From the NCBI GenBank assembly GCA_951812925.1, contig OX638369.1, positions 1,922,001 to 1,986,000 of the forward strand: a stretch of 64,000 nt of DNA. The letters are read 5' to 3'. Under the pieces are notes generated by a model. The model was not told the origin of the DNA, made no database searches, and was given only the letters and a program-made list of their open reading frames with translations. The stretch comes from Calliopum simillimum. Its lineage: Eukaryota; Arthropoda; Insecta; Diptera; Lauxaniidae. Below are positions 22,015-35,510 of this stretch, piece by piece (positions within the stretch are counted from its first letter, which is position 1; the number at the start of each line of letters is the position of its first letter). The position numbers and the translations under genes were made by a program.

Positions 22015-25000
22015 AGTTATGATATGACAATTTTTTGAGACGTGGCACGCCCAATTTTCTCTTGTACATTATTTGTCCGGATACTCTAAATACATATACC
22101 AAATCTCATTCGTGTCCTCTAAATATTTTCAGAGGTATAATAAGTTTATTTTTTTGGAAACATGAAAAAACTAAAAAAAAAAAAATTTCAGTTCAAAATA
22201 AAAATTAACCACTGTGCAATGCAACGCACTATAGCTCATTTTCTGATGAAAACGTTGATCTTTCTGTTGCTGCTCAAATTGTAGCAGTTACTGTTGTTGT
22301 TGCTCTTACTGTTGTGACTGTTGCTGTCGCTCTAATGTGTTGACGTCCGATGATTTTACAATGTTGCCGCCATAGTTATGACAGCTTAAAATTATGGCTT
22401 GTCTCTTCTTCTTCTGTCATAAGCTTGTAGCCTCAGCTCTGGTGTCAAAACAGCCATATAACAGGCCTAAGAAATTTAGCATGAAATCTTGCTGACGATT
22501 CGACTGACGGGTTGTTTGAACGCTCAGACGATGATTGGACATTTCAACGGTTTTGTGGCTCAGTGGACGAGCAATTAGCTAAGAGTTTGCTGAATGTAAT
22601 GCTCAGCTTAAAGGCAAATACAGTCGTCAGTCGTCGGGAATTAAAATCAAAATCATATAAAAAGCAGCAACAACAACATCATCATCACAATCGCTGTCAG
22701 CAACAGCAACATCATCCGCATGTTCTTAGTTGTTGCCGTTGTTGCTGTTATAGGCTCATACATACGTATATATATTGTATTTACGGTATAGGTACACGTA
22801 CTCTATGTATAATAATTGCTACTGGTCGTGAGCTTTGAGTATGTAATTAAGAAAGCAAGCAGCTTGCGAAAAAAGCTGAAAAGCAGAAAAAAAAAAATAA
22901 AATTCACGATTGACAAAAAATGAAACATAAAGTTTTGTCGGTGCAAAAAGCCTGGAATTAGCGTTGTTACCCTCTGTGCACTGTTGCTCTGTTTGCTACT
23001 GCTGTTGCTGATAATCGCTGTTAATCCGTCAATGTCATTGGCGTCGGCAACTCGTTTTGTGTTGAGTTGTCGTTTTTCGGTGTTTTCATTTCATTTCATT
23101 TTGTTTTCTTTTTTTTTTATTACAAAATTGAAAAAAAAAACGTATTTTGACATTTCGTTATGGGCGAAATAGCACCTTCTTCAGTTGAACTGAGAGCAAT
23201 TGTATGAGGGCAAGAAAAGTCTCCAATAACTTGGATTTTTCGAAATTCTGCATCAACTTAAATCAGAGTAACTTACTTCACTTTTCACCCCTCATTCCGT
23301 CATTTAGTTACGCAAAATCGAATAGTTTTAATATCCCCCACCCTAGCTTGTAACACATACGCTGATTAACGCTACTCTAGACCCTCACTCCTTGGGGAGC
23401 TACGTAATTTAATTTCAGATAATTTTGTGACCTCATACAAAAATGCTTTTTGGTTTTTTCTTATTAGTATTGAGTCAATCGTTTTGTAATCAATCAAGAT
23501 CAGACATGACATCTCTGATATTTTAAAAAATTGGTGAAAAGTTAGTATTTGGCATACATACATATAATTTTCTTTAATTTTTATCCGAAAATATTCAAAG
23601 ACATCCTTTCGGATTATCCTGTTTTTATTTAATGCAAAAAAACTTTCATTTGAAAACTTTAAAATGTTGAACTTTTTTAAAAATGTTTTTCAAAAATTTG
23701 TTTTTTTTTTTTTACTTTTTGAAATATGTCATGGTGTTTTTAATGGCACGACGTAAGGTAATCTGTTTTTTTTTTTTTGCTAAAATCAATGGTCCCAAAA
23801 CTCTTGAGTGAAATAACATACATACTTCATTTAATCGAAACCTTGGCACATCATATTTCCTTTGGGCAAAATCGGTTAATTGATAGTTTTCGTAGATCTT
23901 CTAAGGAAAGTAATACAAATAATGGGTTTGTGATTGTTGCATGAAAGTTGTTTGTCTATTCTGAAGAAAATTTCCGCATAGAATCCGAATCTGAGGCCAG
24001 AATTGGCCCATCGGCTTTAGATTTTGAGATTTTTGACGTTAAAAATACGAGCACAGTTACTTTTAAGGTTAGATGCAGATTGCATAAATTTTTTTTTATA
24101 TTTTTGACTTAATTCAACACGTAGTAGTACTTTTACTTTGTCTTAAAAACTTGAATTAACCATCTGAACTCCATTGTAGTTAAGTTACTCTCTGATCGAA
24201 AGGGGAAAGTAAAGGATAGGAAGCACTGAACTCAACAACCGCCTACACTCAAGCGCATACAAAAAAAACTGACATTTAAGGCTGTGAATGTTAAAAGCAT
24301 TTAATGTTTACACGTCAGTATGATAAGTAAATTCGGACCAATCCAGCTAAAGGGCAACAAGAAATGTAAAACAAAACACAGAGAGATAAGTTATATTATT
24401 TACAAGGATTACTCAAAACAAAAGTCTAAATGAGTTTCTTTTTCTTAAAAAAAAAAAAATAAAATTGCTTTCAGATATTCAGAAATTGCGGACAGACAGG
24501 AACACAAATTTTTTATAATTTAACTTAAGGTTTGGCATCACTGAAAATCGAAATTATGTAGTTATTGCAATTAATTCAATTAAATTAATAAATTAATTAT
24601 GATAAAATCATGTTCACAAAATATGTTACAATTAATCAACTACAAGTGGGCAAAATGGAAAATCGGCTATGTTCAAAAGTCGCGCTGCTTGAAACCAGTT
24701 TACTTGCCACTCGTAACATTCTGACTCTTACGTTTTTTTTTGTTTTGCAACATCATCAACGATGGTGGTGGCTTCATCTCAGTCTGTGTGTTGAGTTCAC
24801 CAAAATCGAAATGAAAATCCAAGAAATGAAGGTAATAGTGCTCCTGGCACCCACACTCTATGCTGTTTTATGTATAAGGGACGGCAACAGAAAGTGAGCA
24901 ACACTTGAAGTTTTGTTTATTTTTATTGAAACTGTAGCATTTTCCCTGCCACATATATTTTTTTTTTTAGATTTTTTTTTTAGTATTTTTTATTTTGTTT

Positions 25001-28000
25001 TTGTTGGTACTTTTTTATTTTGTAAATCGAAATTGCTGACGACTTGGTAATACCAGGTTGTGTTGCCTATTTGGTTTTTTTTTTTTGGAATTTCTTCTTC
25101 TTTTTCCTTGATCATAAAGCTCAGCAACATGATCACGATTTTTATGAAATGAATGTCTACACGTTCGCTCTCCATTTTTCTTTTGGATTTTTTCTTTCTT
25201 TTGCCTTTTTCTGCTGCCTATTTTTTGCTTACCTGATTTAACATGGTTTATTAACGTTTTCGTATTGAACTGTAGAAGAATTATTGACATTTGGCAACTG
25301 CATACTATCTATGGGGATACTTTGTAGTAGTGTTTTGTGTACAGCATCAGATTTTATTGTACAAATTTGCGTTTTGTAGCTGGAGTCTAAAATTTCATAC
25401 CCTTATGTGTTGGAGATACATATAAGAGATTCCAATTAAAGGCTCCATGTAGGTCCGATGGAGACAATTTTCGCAACAGTCCCATCTTTGCTCTAGTTAT
25501 TTTCTAAGTAAACCAAAACGAACTACACCTTAAACATGAATAAATTCACATAAATTACCAATTGTAACAAAAATGGTCTAAATATAGTGCAAAGTTGGTC
25601 ATATGTATCAATAATGGTCCAAATGTAATGCATAATGCGTCATTAGTACCAAAAGTGGTCCAATTGTGTATCAATTGTGTCAGTGAAATTATGTCGTTAC
25701 TAAAAAGTGCAGAGGATAGTGAATTTCAATTCCAATTTTAAAATTTCTATTAAATTTGTTCACAATTTTTTTAAAGAGTCTTCGGAGCGCAAAATGAATA
25801 GTGTGTCCAACGTAGCCGAGGCATAAAATAAAAACAAAAAAAAAAAAAAAAAATTGACGTAGCTAGCATCGTTAATGTCCTTTCGATAATCTCCTAATAG
25901 GATCATGCAAAAACATTAAGTGCATACCCAACAATAATGGTCCATCCTCGCAGCAAACCAGTAATGTTTAGAAGGCAACACTTCAAAATGCTCTCTTGCT
26001 ATAAAAGAGTGAAATCTTAGCTAACAAGAATTTCTAGTACTCTAATTTCTGTAAGTGTTCGAAATTGCTCCCTTAACAATCACTCATATGGCTGATCTCA
26101 TAAGAATACTACTATATTAAAGATATATGAACAATCCCTAATGACCGGTGGAGCACATCCGTTTTACCTTTGTGTAAATGCGAATTTATGACAAAACGCC
26201 AACAATACAAAAAAAGTACCCAACAAAAAAAAAAAAAAAAAAAAAACAAAAAGCGGATAATGAAGGAGAACAACCATACGATAAAATAAAAACAACAAAA
26301 ACCCAGCACAAGGTGCTGGAATGTGCATGAAAAACATTTAAAATGCAATAATTTACTAAATAAGGCAACAAAAGAAAACAAAAAGGGCTCAAAAAATTTA
26401 AAATGAAAGGAACTGAAAAACAACTGACGCTTGGCACAATTATGAAATAAGAGAACCTGTTTCTTCCATCCAGCCAGCACTTTGTATGCTGCGCTTCGAA
26501 AAAAGATACCGAAAAGCAAAACTTAAGGTAGGGTATGGTCTGACTTGACGTGCATAATGATGGTCGTCTACTAGGTAGGTAGGTAAAGCAGGTTGAGGTG
26601 CAGCCAGCATTCGCATTCAATTGACTGGAAGCATGTAATGATGTTGTTGTTAAGATGCTGAACACAACACTTTAGTGTAAATACAAATAATCTGAATCAG
26701 CAGCGGCTTAGATCACCACTGAACTCTTAAATGAATTGGAAAATTCAAGAAAAGACAGCAAATGTTGATTTATAGATAATTGGAAGTCAAAGATTGAAAA
26801 TGTTGAAGAGCAAATGATCCTGAAATTGTAAAATTCACTTTCGGGAAGAATTTGAACCCTTCATTTTAAGTGGAGTTATTTAGAATGAAAACGGCACAAC
26901 TTTTCTTCATTAAGAAATACTTCTTTTTCTTTTCTGAGTTCTGTGAATCCTCCATAGCTCAACCAACTCAAAACATTCCTTTGTAAAGTCTGCTAAGTCG
27001 GCAGCAAAAATTAATTGCTCCCAAGTAATTTTGAGAAATAACTGCGTAGCTTAACAACAACAACTACTTTGACTTGTATTAATGAAAAATTTCGGGCTCA
27101 ATGGTTTGACTTGTTTTATTGTAAAAAGGTGCCTTCACATGTGTTGTTCACGCAGTTGTTGTGTTGCCCGCTGCACGCATGATTTACGATGCAACGCTTG
27201 CAGTTCTTCGTGTGTTGCAAATGTGAGTGCTTCAAAATTAGCAGCATCGACGGCATGGCCGCCACCATCACCAGCATCACCAATAACATTGCCGCCACCA
27301 CCAAGAAAAAAGTAAAGACCTACGCATGTTTGGTGTTAGTGCTGATGGTGTTGCAGCAATGTTGCAGGCAGTAGGAGCTGTAGACCGCCGCATGTTGGCA
27401 ATTTTGTGGTTGTGAATAAAAATTCTTTTGTTGTTTTTACTTCTCTTCTCTGTTGTTGTTGTTGTATGCCACATGCTGTTGTCTCATTGACATTTATGAT
27501 GTGTCAAAATATGAAATTTTATGCAAACCAAACCAGCGATGTTGCTACCAGTAACGTTGGTTGCATGCGGAGTGCAAGATGAAATGAAAGTCGCACGGAA
27601 TTATTGATGATCATTGAAAATTTCTGTTGAGTTTAAGTGCGTGTTGCCGAGATTTATGTGACATCTTGTATAAATTTTCATTTGTTGTTTTTGTTGTATT
27701 GCGGGCAAATTTAATGTGGGAATCTTTTGTATTTATGTTATGAATATGGAAAATTTTATTTGAAATGTGGAACTTATAGATTTTGATTGGATTTTTATAC
27801 ATACATACGTGTAAAGATTTAATAAAGAAATAGCTTCATTCATTAACTTTCAAATCTTTATTTTTTTTTTGTTTCCGGAACTGGAAATAATTTAATTTGA
27901 TGCATTCGAAATTTCTATAAAGGTAAGTTAAATAAAATAGAGAATAGAGAATAGAGATTTGAAAGAGATGAGAACGATAGTTCCTATTGTAAAAAGTATA

Positions 28001-28699
28001 AACCAAGGCTAGGCAGACATTTAATCAATCGGAGCCTCACACAAGTTCAGGGAATGAAAGGGAAGAAGGTTAAGTTAAACATACAGTTATTATTCTTTAC
28101 TAGTTGCCCTGGGATTTACTTCGTTCGCCCGTGTCTGATGACATTTAAGAATGCATGTATGTAACTAATTTCATCCATCTCTCTCAAACAGTATCAGACA
28201 TTTGAAGTTGTTTTTACCATTTGCCCATTTTTCCAGCGGATGTAATTTGCCCTAGTACCTTTTGCATCCATATGTAGCAAGTCTCATTTTTCACGTCAAA
28301 CAGCTTCAAAGATATGATAAATTTTGTCTCTAGAAATATTATATGTATAAGTCAATTCATAATAAACATTCATGCACTAAAGTACCAAAAGTTGAAAAAG
28401 AACAGATAGAACATTTTCTAAAGTTTTATGGGATAAAATATCTATGACTGGAAAAATATTTGGCCAATCAATTGAATGGCTCGCGAGTTATGGACTTTAT
28501 TTAATACGCCGGTTAAAGCTGAAGGAATAGTGAACTAGAGTTTGTCCTGGAACTTTACCGAATATACGTATAATGTCTTTGAAAGAAAGAAATCATGAAA
28601 ACCGGACGTAGTCGAGAATATTTGGAAATAAAACAAATCATGCAAATCGGACAAATGATTATTGATTTATGGAGTCTTATAACGTCGTATTTTATATAG
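22015..28699. other. Gene-poor 6.7 kb with low-complexity tracts
   Basis: The first 140 bases (a 'gacgtggcacgcccaatttt' string, then 'accaaatctcattcgtgtcc') look like further repeat related to the 1.8-kb family. A 108-codon + frame at 22512-22838 contains a Gln/His run (CAACAACATCATCATC DNA) with no recognisable domain. Frames at 26112-26519 and 26186-26665 (minus) are Phe-rich low complexity. Positions 25550-25700 hold several loose copies of an 'aatggtc(c/t)aa.t.tagtgc' phrase, a degenerate short repeat. CAA/TTG and CCA/CAT tracts lie at about 27230-27310. No gene is called. Confidence 0.4.
26225..26246. repeat. Poly-A homopolymer tract
   Basis: About 22 consecutive A residues with more A-rich DNA downstream. 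It produces the poly-Phe stretch in two overlapping minus-strand frames, which I therefore do not call genes. Confidence 0.8.
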
Positions 28700-28915
28700 T
28701 AGTAAGATGATTAACCCCAACACATTTTTAAGATCTCTCAAGTAATTTATAAGAAAAAAAAAAACATTTTATCTTCGGTGTCCAAATAGGCCCAAATTGC
28801 TTGCTTGACTTCGTCATTGTTGTTTAATTTTTGTCCACGTTCTTCATTTTTGGGAATAATTAATAGTAGCCAATGTGGGCCAGGTCTGGACTGTAAGGAG
28901 ATTGAGCCAAATTTT
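28700..28915 (-). pseudogene. Decayed mariner-type transposase, C-terminal fragment
   Basis: Read on the minus strand, 28907 downward gives AQSPYSPDLAHIGYY, the mariner signature (YSPDLAP.D) containing the third catalytic aspartate, followed after a stop by LFPKMKN. A shifted frame then gives DEVKQAIWAYLDT (28779-28824 region), and a further shift gives LLERS-stop-KCVGVN (28711-28750), matching the order of the family C-terminus (LE.RW.KC....G.Y). At least two frameshifts and two stops separate the blocks. No N-terminal half or terminal repeats were found nearby. It is much more decayed than, and not obviously a recent relative of, the mariner at 15575-16511. Confidence 0.7.
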
Positions 28916-30633
28916 ATTCGGAATAGACTTGTTTGTTCGATGATAGTTCAAAGACTAATGATCCGAAATATAAATAGAATAGATAAAATACATTTGTGTT
29001 TTTAACTCCACTTTACCCTCCATTCCTCGAACTTTTTGACCTCCCCTCGTACTTTAGGTTGTTTGAATGATTAAAGTTGCTCGGAGTGAAATTGAAAACA
29101 GAATGACAATATCCAAAATTTTTAATTCTTTGAAATTATAGATATTTCGCTGGCGACCAAATACATTATCAAAGTAAAGCAGATCAGGGAATAATACATC
29201 CCAGTCATACGAACATATTGCTCTATTTTGTAAATATGTTTTCGTATGTACATATGCATGTTGCTGCAACTTCTCATTATCATTGCAAAAACTGAATAAA
29301 ACGGATCTAATTTCAATTTTATTATGCTTGTTATTGTTGTTGTTGTTGGTCACATTTATTGCTGCTGAAGTGTATGTAGATTGCTCGTTGTTTCTGCTGC
29401 TGTCTAGCAGCATAATGACGAGAAACTGATTTTCTTTTGATTTTATTGTGCCATAATTAGTTATAGTCTGCTGAATTAAAGATTTTTTTTTGTTTCGATA
29501 CCACTTTTGCCCTGTTGCTTTCGTTTCATTTTTAGACTCCAACCACAAATCATCTGATTTTCCTGCATATGTAATGAAAAGACGAATGAAAACAAATAAA
29601 AAAAAACGAATTAAGCAAAAAGTTTTATCTAAATTGACAGAGACCGCGTTGAGGTGTTGCTGAGACTCTGAACTCAGTTTGAGTTCACACGCTTTTGCTG
29701 TTTTTTTGCCCCTCGTAGTTTTTTATTCAACTATATGTATGTGTGTATGTATGTGTGACACTGTGAAGTTTGTTGCCAAGTGCTAATTCTTTCTGTTTTA
29801 TTCATATCGATTGTTATCGCTGAAAGAATGAAACCAGTGTACTTTGGCATTTTGTCGTATGTATATTTTAGAGTTCCTATATTTGAAACAACATTGTTTC
29901 ACTCTCAATACGTGCAATAAAGTCTTTAAATTGATCTGTTAATATAAAAAAACACTCTGACATTAGCGACACATTCTTGAACTCTCTGAATTCTATCACC
30001 ATCAGCTATCGTGCTAATGAGCACCTTTTATGCCCGTTCATTCCGCATTTAGGCCTCAGCTCTGCTCCCTAAAGATTTGCCTTCAATCACTCAATCAACA
30101 TTGATACAAATGTTTTGTTGATGTTACGAGTATGGACAATTGCTTAGCAGTCCATTAAAATGTTTCGCATTTGGTCCATATACCAACTGGCAAAAATGTG
30201 ATCTCACTTTTTTCTTTTGCTGCGCTCTCCATGGAATCGACAAGAGGCTCTTCTTTTGCAGCGTTTTATTTGGCTTCCATCAATCGTGGCACTGTCTTCG
30301 GACTACATTTTTAGTGATGGTTGATTGTTTCTACTTTCGCGTATTTCATGGCTCAAGGGGCGTAATTATGCTCTTGCGAAATTATATCATGTCTCTTGAA
30401 TGGTAGGTAGTTTTTTTCCATAGGATTTGTTCAGTTGACTCTATCGATTTGTTTGTAGTAGCAATAGAATAACATTAAGTAAGCTTAGAGCTAGAGCTTA
30501 TTAATTACATGGTGTTGGCTAAAGCAAAGCTCGAAAAATATTTGTAAATCAACTCTTCTTGAAATTTCGATTTTTTTTTAGGTTAGTAAAAAGATTTTTC
30601 CATAAAAATGCAGTTAAGTTGAAGATATAATAT
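28916..30633. other. Single-copy-like sequence, no gene seen
   Basis: A minus-strand frame of 164 codons at 29054-29548 crosses a TTG microsatellite (about 29332-29350, giving an Asn run) and shows no domain I recognise; I leave it uncalled. A TATG/TGTA-rich tract lies near 29728-29755. Upstream of 28916 on the minus-strand reading, mariner homology is no longer visible. Confidence 0.4.
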
Positions 30634-30735
30634 GGGTACTCCTTTAGACATGTAAGTGCCTCGAAAGCCTCGTGAACTGGACAGCTTACAAGCTTGCGAG
30701 GTTTCGAGGCACTTACACGTTTAAAGCAGTACCCT
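30634..30735. repeat. Small fold-back MITE, family G copy 2
   Basis: The ends GGGTACTCCTTTAGACATG and its near complement (cgtttaaagcagtaccc) enclose 'gtgcctcgaaagcctcg' paired with 'cgaggtttcgaggcac'. It is 102 bp. It has the same end sequence and internal block order as 11055-11192, but differs in the loop. Confidence 0.8.
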
Positions 30736-33142
30736 AAATAATCTTTTCAAATCTTTTCAAAGATTTTTACATTTTTGACTAATATTTGCTATGGTAAATT
30801 GACTCAAATAATATTTAATTTTCAATCAATCGATTCACTTAACCCATATTGGTCCAGAGAGGTAGTTTTCTACCTCTAAACTAAAATAAGGATTTCTATT
30901 AAACTAGAAACTCTAAAAATTATTTGTTGATACCTGTCTGATCTTTAGAACGTTGGCTATCATTTGTGTATCACGATGACCATGGGTTCACTACGCCCAC
31001 ATCGAAAGTCTCCAAAAAGACTATTTTTGAAAAAAAAACTAGAAATGTTTTAATATTTAAAATGATAACGTGGATGGTATGTTAAAAAATAATTCAAATC
31101 GGGATCGCCATGTCTGAGATATTCGATGTTAAAATAGCTACCCCTTGGGCCAATGTGTGTAATTTTTTGGATAATTTTGACGTTATTTGAAAGGGACGCT
31201 TTATTTTGTGAGCAATATATGTTCGGATTCCGAATTTTGAAGGTTTTTGGCATGCTAAAAATTATGCCGTAACCAGTTTTGTTATATCATGTCAGAATTT
31301 TGAGATATTCTTATTGAAAAGTGAAAAGTAGCTGTGTTTTGAGCATTTGGCTTTGAAGTGCGCAATATGGCCAAAATGGCATGGGTTTCGATGAATGTAA
31401 ATGATACCTATACGTAGAACATAAAACAGTTTTTGAAACAATGCATCCATAGAATATAAAACAGTGTTTGAAGCAGTGTATCAGTTTAGTTTAGTTTCTT
31501 TTTCTAATGCCGGAATTCTGTCTTTAAAAATAAGGTATTTTCATACTAAGAACCCAAGGGGTAGGTAGCTCAAAAACTATTTGAGATATCCCAAAAAACT
31601 CCAACGGATTTTTCTTGATTAGGCCCAAATTAGCCTGCGTTCAAAAATTTACATAGGCTTAATTTGGATACTATCCTATATCACTGAACATTTTCTTCTG
31701 TAAAATGTATAACAGAATCAAATATTTTATCGAATTATATCCTCCTGTGACTTCTAGGGAGTGCAAAGAGCCATAATTAAGCAATTTATTTTTGCTACCA
31801 ACAAACATGGATCAGATGACATTGTTGGATTGAGCGCACTTATATCTAAGTTGAATTTCTGTGTTCGAGATGGTTAAATGTATTATGCGCAGCCTCTTAT
31901 CAAAAACATTTTCTAAAAGCCTTTTTTTTAATTGAAACAAAAACCTTAATTAGATTAGACAAATTAGAGAATTATGTGATATATCCGATGCATTAAACCC
32001 ATACCAATCGATACAGAAATTTCCCTTGAACAACATATGAAAAGGATTCTTTCAATTTTTCCGGGAAATTATGAATTATGTAAATTGGGGTTATCCATGT
32101 GATTGATTCGATGCAATGCATGTCTGCCAGTTAGTCAAATTCAATATGTTTTTCAGGAGAAAATTCTCTATCAATTATCCTTTTAGAAATGGCAAACTTT
32201 TTATGAAACAAATTTCATTGTGTTTTAATTTTCCAAACAAAAAGCAAAAAGAAAAAAAAAAAACCTTCAGTCACCACTTGGCAATAACAAGCGTCAGATT
32301 ATCGCTCGAGTATGAGAAATCGCACGCGCCGTTATTAACTCAACAAAATTTATCGCAGCTTAAAAATAATTTAAAATCAAACTCAAAGAGCCATGAAAAT
32401 GCTGCTAATAAATCTTATTAAGGAACGAAACACGCCTATTTTGCTCTGATGCTGCTTGTAAGGTGATTTTTCACAACAACAACAAGAACTACAAGACTGC
32501 AGTAACAACAAGTGCACAATGTCTCATGGTAAGAGCCAACAGCAAACCACAGCTGTTGCTCTTCTGGCATTGCTGCTGCTGCTGTTGCTGATTAAAACAT
32601 CAGGAAGTAAATGCGGCGAACAACTATCGATGCTGCACATGCGCGTTCAGTTCTTTCACTTGTTGTCATCGTCATCGTTGTTTTAGTTGTTGTTTGTTTC
32701 TTGATTTGCTTTTTATTTTTTCATCGTCTTCATTTTCTTAATCCGCGCCAAACGGTGGCAAATGTATTTTGACTGTCTTGCTATGCGCCATTTACTATGA
32801 GAATCTGCACTCATGAAATTTATTTCATGATCACAACAGCAACAGCAACAAGAGCAACACTTAAACTTAACATATAAATCGCTATAACATCATCTCACAC
32901 CTTGCTGTTGCTGTATTTGCTCCACTTTCAACGGTTGGTGTTTGTAGCAATATGCGTAGCAGCTTGTTTTGTTCTTCTGTCCTACGAACATGCGTTTAAT
33001 TATGCGCTTCATTGTCAGGGTTATCCTGGCGCATGTTCTCATTCATTCTACAACGTGCTTAACCCATTGTTGCCGGTTGTCACGGAATTTGGCTTACGGA
33101 TTTATATTTTTTCAGATCCTATTATAAGGCTTTGGATAGCTG
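30736..33142. other. Gene-poor 2.4 kb, one possible degenerate fold-back
   Basis: Around 31109-31155 ('gagatattc..atagctaccccttggg') is roughly complementary to 31555-31600 ('cccaaggggtaggtagct..gagatatcc'), suggesting an old fold-back of about 490 bp. CAG/CTG-rich DNA lies at 32470-32600 and CAACAG tracts at 32836-32860. Frames of 101 codons (32116-32421) and 141 codons (32902-33327) are unsupported; the latter runs into the hAT-like fragment. Confidence 0.4.
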
Positions 33143-33323
33143 GTTGGTTTTTGGTTCCGATATTGAGTCTTGGTCTTGAGCTTGGTTTTGGTCTTGAAAA
33201 AATTTCTAAAGATTTTAAGTATTCAAAACATCAAACTATAAATTGGTGTTGGGTTGGTCTTGAATTTATATCAGCGTTTTGGTGTTACTGTAACCCTCAA
33301 AAAAGTACCAAGACCAAGACTTA
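33143..33323. mobile_element. hAT-like CCAAGA-rich element, copy 2 (partial)
   Basis: Shares the internal block 'gagtcttggtcttg' and then 'tcttgaaaaaatttctaaag' and 'gtattcaaaa' with 47497-47585 in the same orientation, and ends in 'accaagaccaagactta'. The TAGTGATGAGC-type ends are not visible, so this is an internal or decayed copy. It is translated fortuitously within the frame at 32902-33327. Confidence 0.6.
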
Positions 33324-34321
33324 TTGAAAATAATTTTAAACTAAGTATATAGAAAAAGCTATACTTATGTGGCGATATGTAAATAAAGACAATGCGTATT
33401 AAATGGAAATTGGCTTTTTTTGAGTGTTTTCTTTAGTTATATGTTTCGATACTTAAATTTGAATAATTTACACTGCATTCAGAGAACTTACACACATTTT
33501 TCTATTATTCTTAAGGAAGCATAGGGTAATGCATATCTCTATTTAGAACCTTAAAATGTTATAAAAAAGTGAAGGTTAAATAAAATTTTTGCACTGCATC
33601 CAATGTTGAAATCTGTCACTTTAGGTTTAATAGCACATCTTTTATTGGCATGTTTAAGTTTGAGTTTTAATGTTCATCGATTAATTTTTTTAAAGTAAAG
33701 CAAATTGATTCAAATGTGGGTAAACAAAAAGATTAAGGCAACAAATTTCCACATAATATTCATTTTTGTTTTGAAAGCAAACTAAGAAGAGCACTAACTT
33801 TAAAGGTTTATTCAATATCCTCCATATTAATTAATCAAATTTGTAGAACAATGAAAAAGTGTGCAATGCACGCATTCAAGTTTTTAAAAAAGATCTTATT
33901 AAATGAAATCTAAATTAAGGTTTAAAATTGAAAACCGAAATCAAAATCTTGTTTGAGTTTTAAGACATTCCATTTCAAGATATGTTATGTCTTGTAAACG
34001 CTTTTTATTTATCAAATTCTTCAATTAAGTGTCGCGTGTAAATGTCTTGACAGTATTTGGATATGAATGAAACAAAAAAAAAAAAAAAAAACAAATACTG
34101 CACATACCTATCTTGCTTGATTTGCTGCAGTTCAGTTCAGTACATATACTGTAGTTGTAGTGTACACTAAAAAATGCTACTTTAGTGACAAAAGTAGATT
34201 TCATTCTCTTCTTGTGCCTCTTTTTTGTTTAAGTTCTCCCTATCCCACGCGAAAATTATGAAAGCTGCTAAAATTCTGGGATATGAATGCGATGCAACTT
34301 GCATCAATAAATAATACTTGA
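33324..34321. other. AT-rich spacer, no gene seen
   Basis: No frame above 60 codons is present. An A run lies at about 34074-34091. No repeat partner was noticed. Downstream, 34158-34200 contains 'gtgtacactaaaaaatgctacttt', similar in wording to the fold-back that follows. Confidence 0.5.
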
Positions 34322-34493
34322 GTTTTTCTTTTCGCATGTTTTACACTGACCTGAAGTATTCGTTTGTATAAAATACAGTACACTGAAGTATTTGCTACTT
34401 AGAATCAGTTTTTTGTTTTTGGTACTGATAAAACAAGACAGTGTACTTCAGTGTCAATATGAAATCAGTGTAAAATGTGCGATTGAAGAAAAG
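34322..34493. repeat. Fold-back MITE, about 170 bp
   Basis: The left arm 'ttttcttttcgcatgttttacactga' (split: ttttcttttcgcatg, ttttacactga) pairs with 34465-34492, and an inner pair 'gtacactgaagta' (34378-34390) complements 'tacttcagtgtc' (34444-34455). Non-coding hairpin element of unknown superfamily. Confidence 0.6.
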
Positions 34494-35412
34494 TACACTA
34501 TAGTTTAAGATGTCTTGTGCAGGCTCCAATTATAAACATATCTATGTATATTTCTTGAGAAAATTCTTGGAAACACAAAATTTACACAGCTACTCACTCC
34601 ATAAAATTTATGACAATGAGCATAAAGACCAACTGTTTGCTAAAGGGCATTTTTTGAAAACATAAATTTATTTTTAATTTAACAGAGAGAATTCTGTCGT
34701 CCAGCGGCTAAAGTGATGACAACTTATTTTCTACATCGCCACAGTGGCAATTTAAAAAAAAAAAAAAATCTTATGGAAGTATAAACAGCTGCCACTTATA
34801 ATTTACGCAATTCTACCACTGTTTGTTGCATTTAAAAAACTGCAGCTGTTTGGTAACACCAACCAACCAACCAACCAGCGATGGATGGAGTTCTCTATGC
34901 CCTTTAGTGATGTTTGCGACTTTGATATAAAGTTACGACTGCAAGTTATCACTTTTATTTCCATTGCTAGTGCTGACTCCTCTTTGATTTTGATTGATTA
35001 AAAACGGGAGCTGTGCTGGGCCTTAGAAAAAGTGGACTTTTATCGGCTACCACTTTTTGCGACAGCGTTTTTGTTGTTCTTGCTTGGGTTATCTGTTGCA
35101 CCTGAAAGTTGTCAACAATGATTAAATGTTTAGGTACCAATGTGCTGCTGCTCTTTTTTGTATTTAATTTTTTTAAGTACCATTTTTTTTTTTCGAAAAA
35201 TAAAGCCAGCTTTAATTGGTGGCTTTGTTTATCTTTTTAGCACATAGAGCAATTGCTCAAACATAATGGGCATTCAACCCACATGCTTCTTTGGTCTTGT
35301 CAAAATTACTGCGCTGCTTTACGTCATTTTTGTTCGTTCATTCAACTTTCAGTGAGATATTTATTCAGTTAAGTTACTGTGCACTGCTTGTGATGATAAT
35401 ATATTTCAGCGG
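34494..35412. other. Single-copy-like spacer with AACC microsatellite
   Basis: No gene seen. A short (AACC)n array lies at about 34855-34876. GC-richer DNA around 34690-34960 has no recognisable coding content. Confidence 0.45.
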
Positions 35413-35510
35413 TACGTATACATAAAGGCTCGCCAATTTGCAAAAAGACCTCAGCTACCTCCTATGTGAAAGTTCATTCAATTCTAAGAATAAATGCCAA
35501 GGGAGTCGTT

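Noticed and set aside
22512..22838. 108-codon + frame with Gln/His run
   Set aside because: The Q/H run is a CAA/CAT tract; the N-terminal part is not recognisable and there is no splice or conservation evidence. It could be part of an unidentified exon.
26112..26665. 135- and 159-codon minus-strand frames
   Set aside because: Two overlapping frames read the same A-rich DNA as Phe-rich protein, and neither has a conserved motif.
29054..29548. 164-codon minus-strand frame
   Set aside because: Contains an Asn run from a TTG microsatellite and no domain I can name; composition follows local DNA bias.
32902..33327. 141-codon + frame with hydrophobic segments
   Set aside because: Its 3' third lies in the hAT-like repeat shared with 47497-47585, and the start has no supporting context; hydrophobicity comes from T-rich codons.
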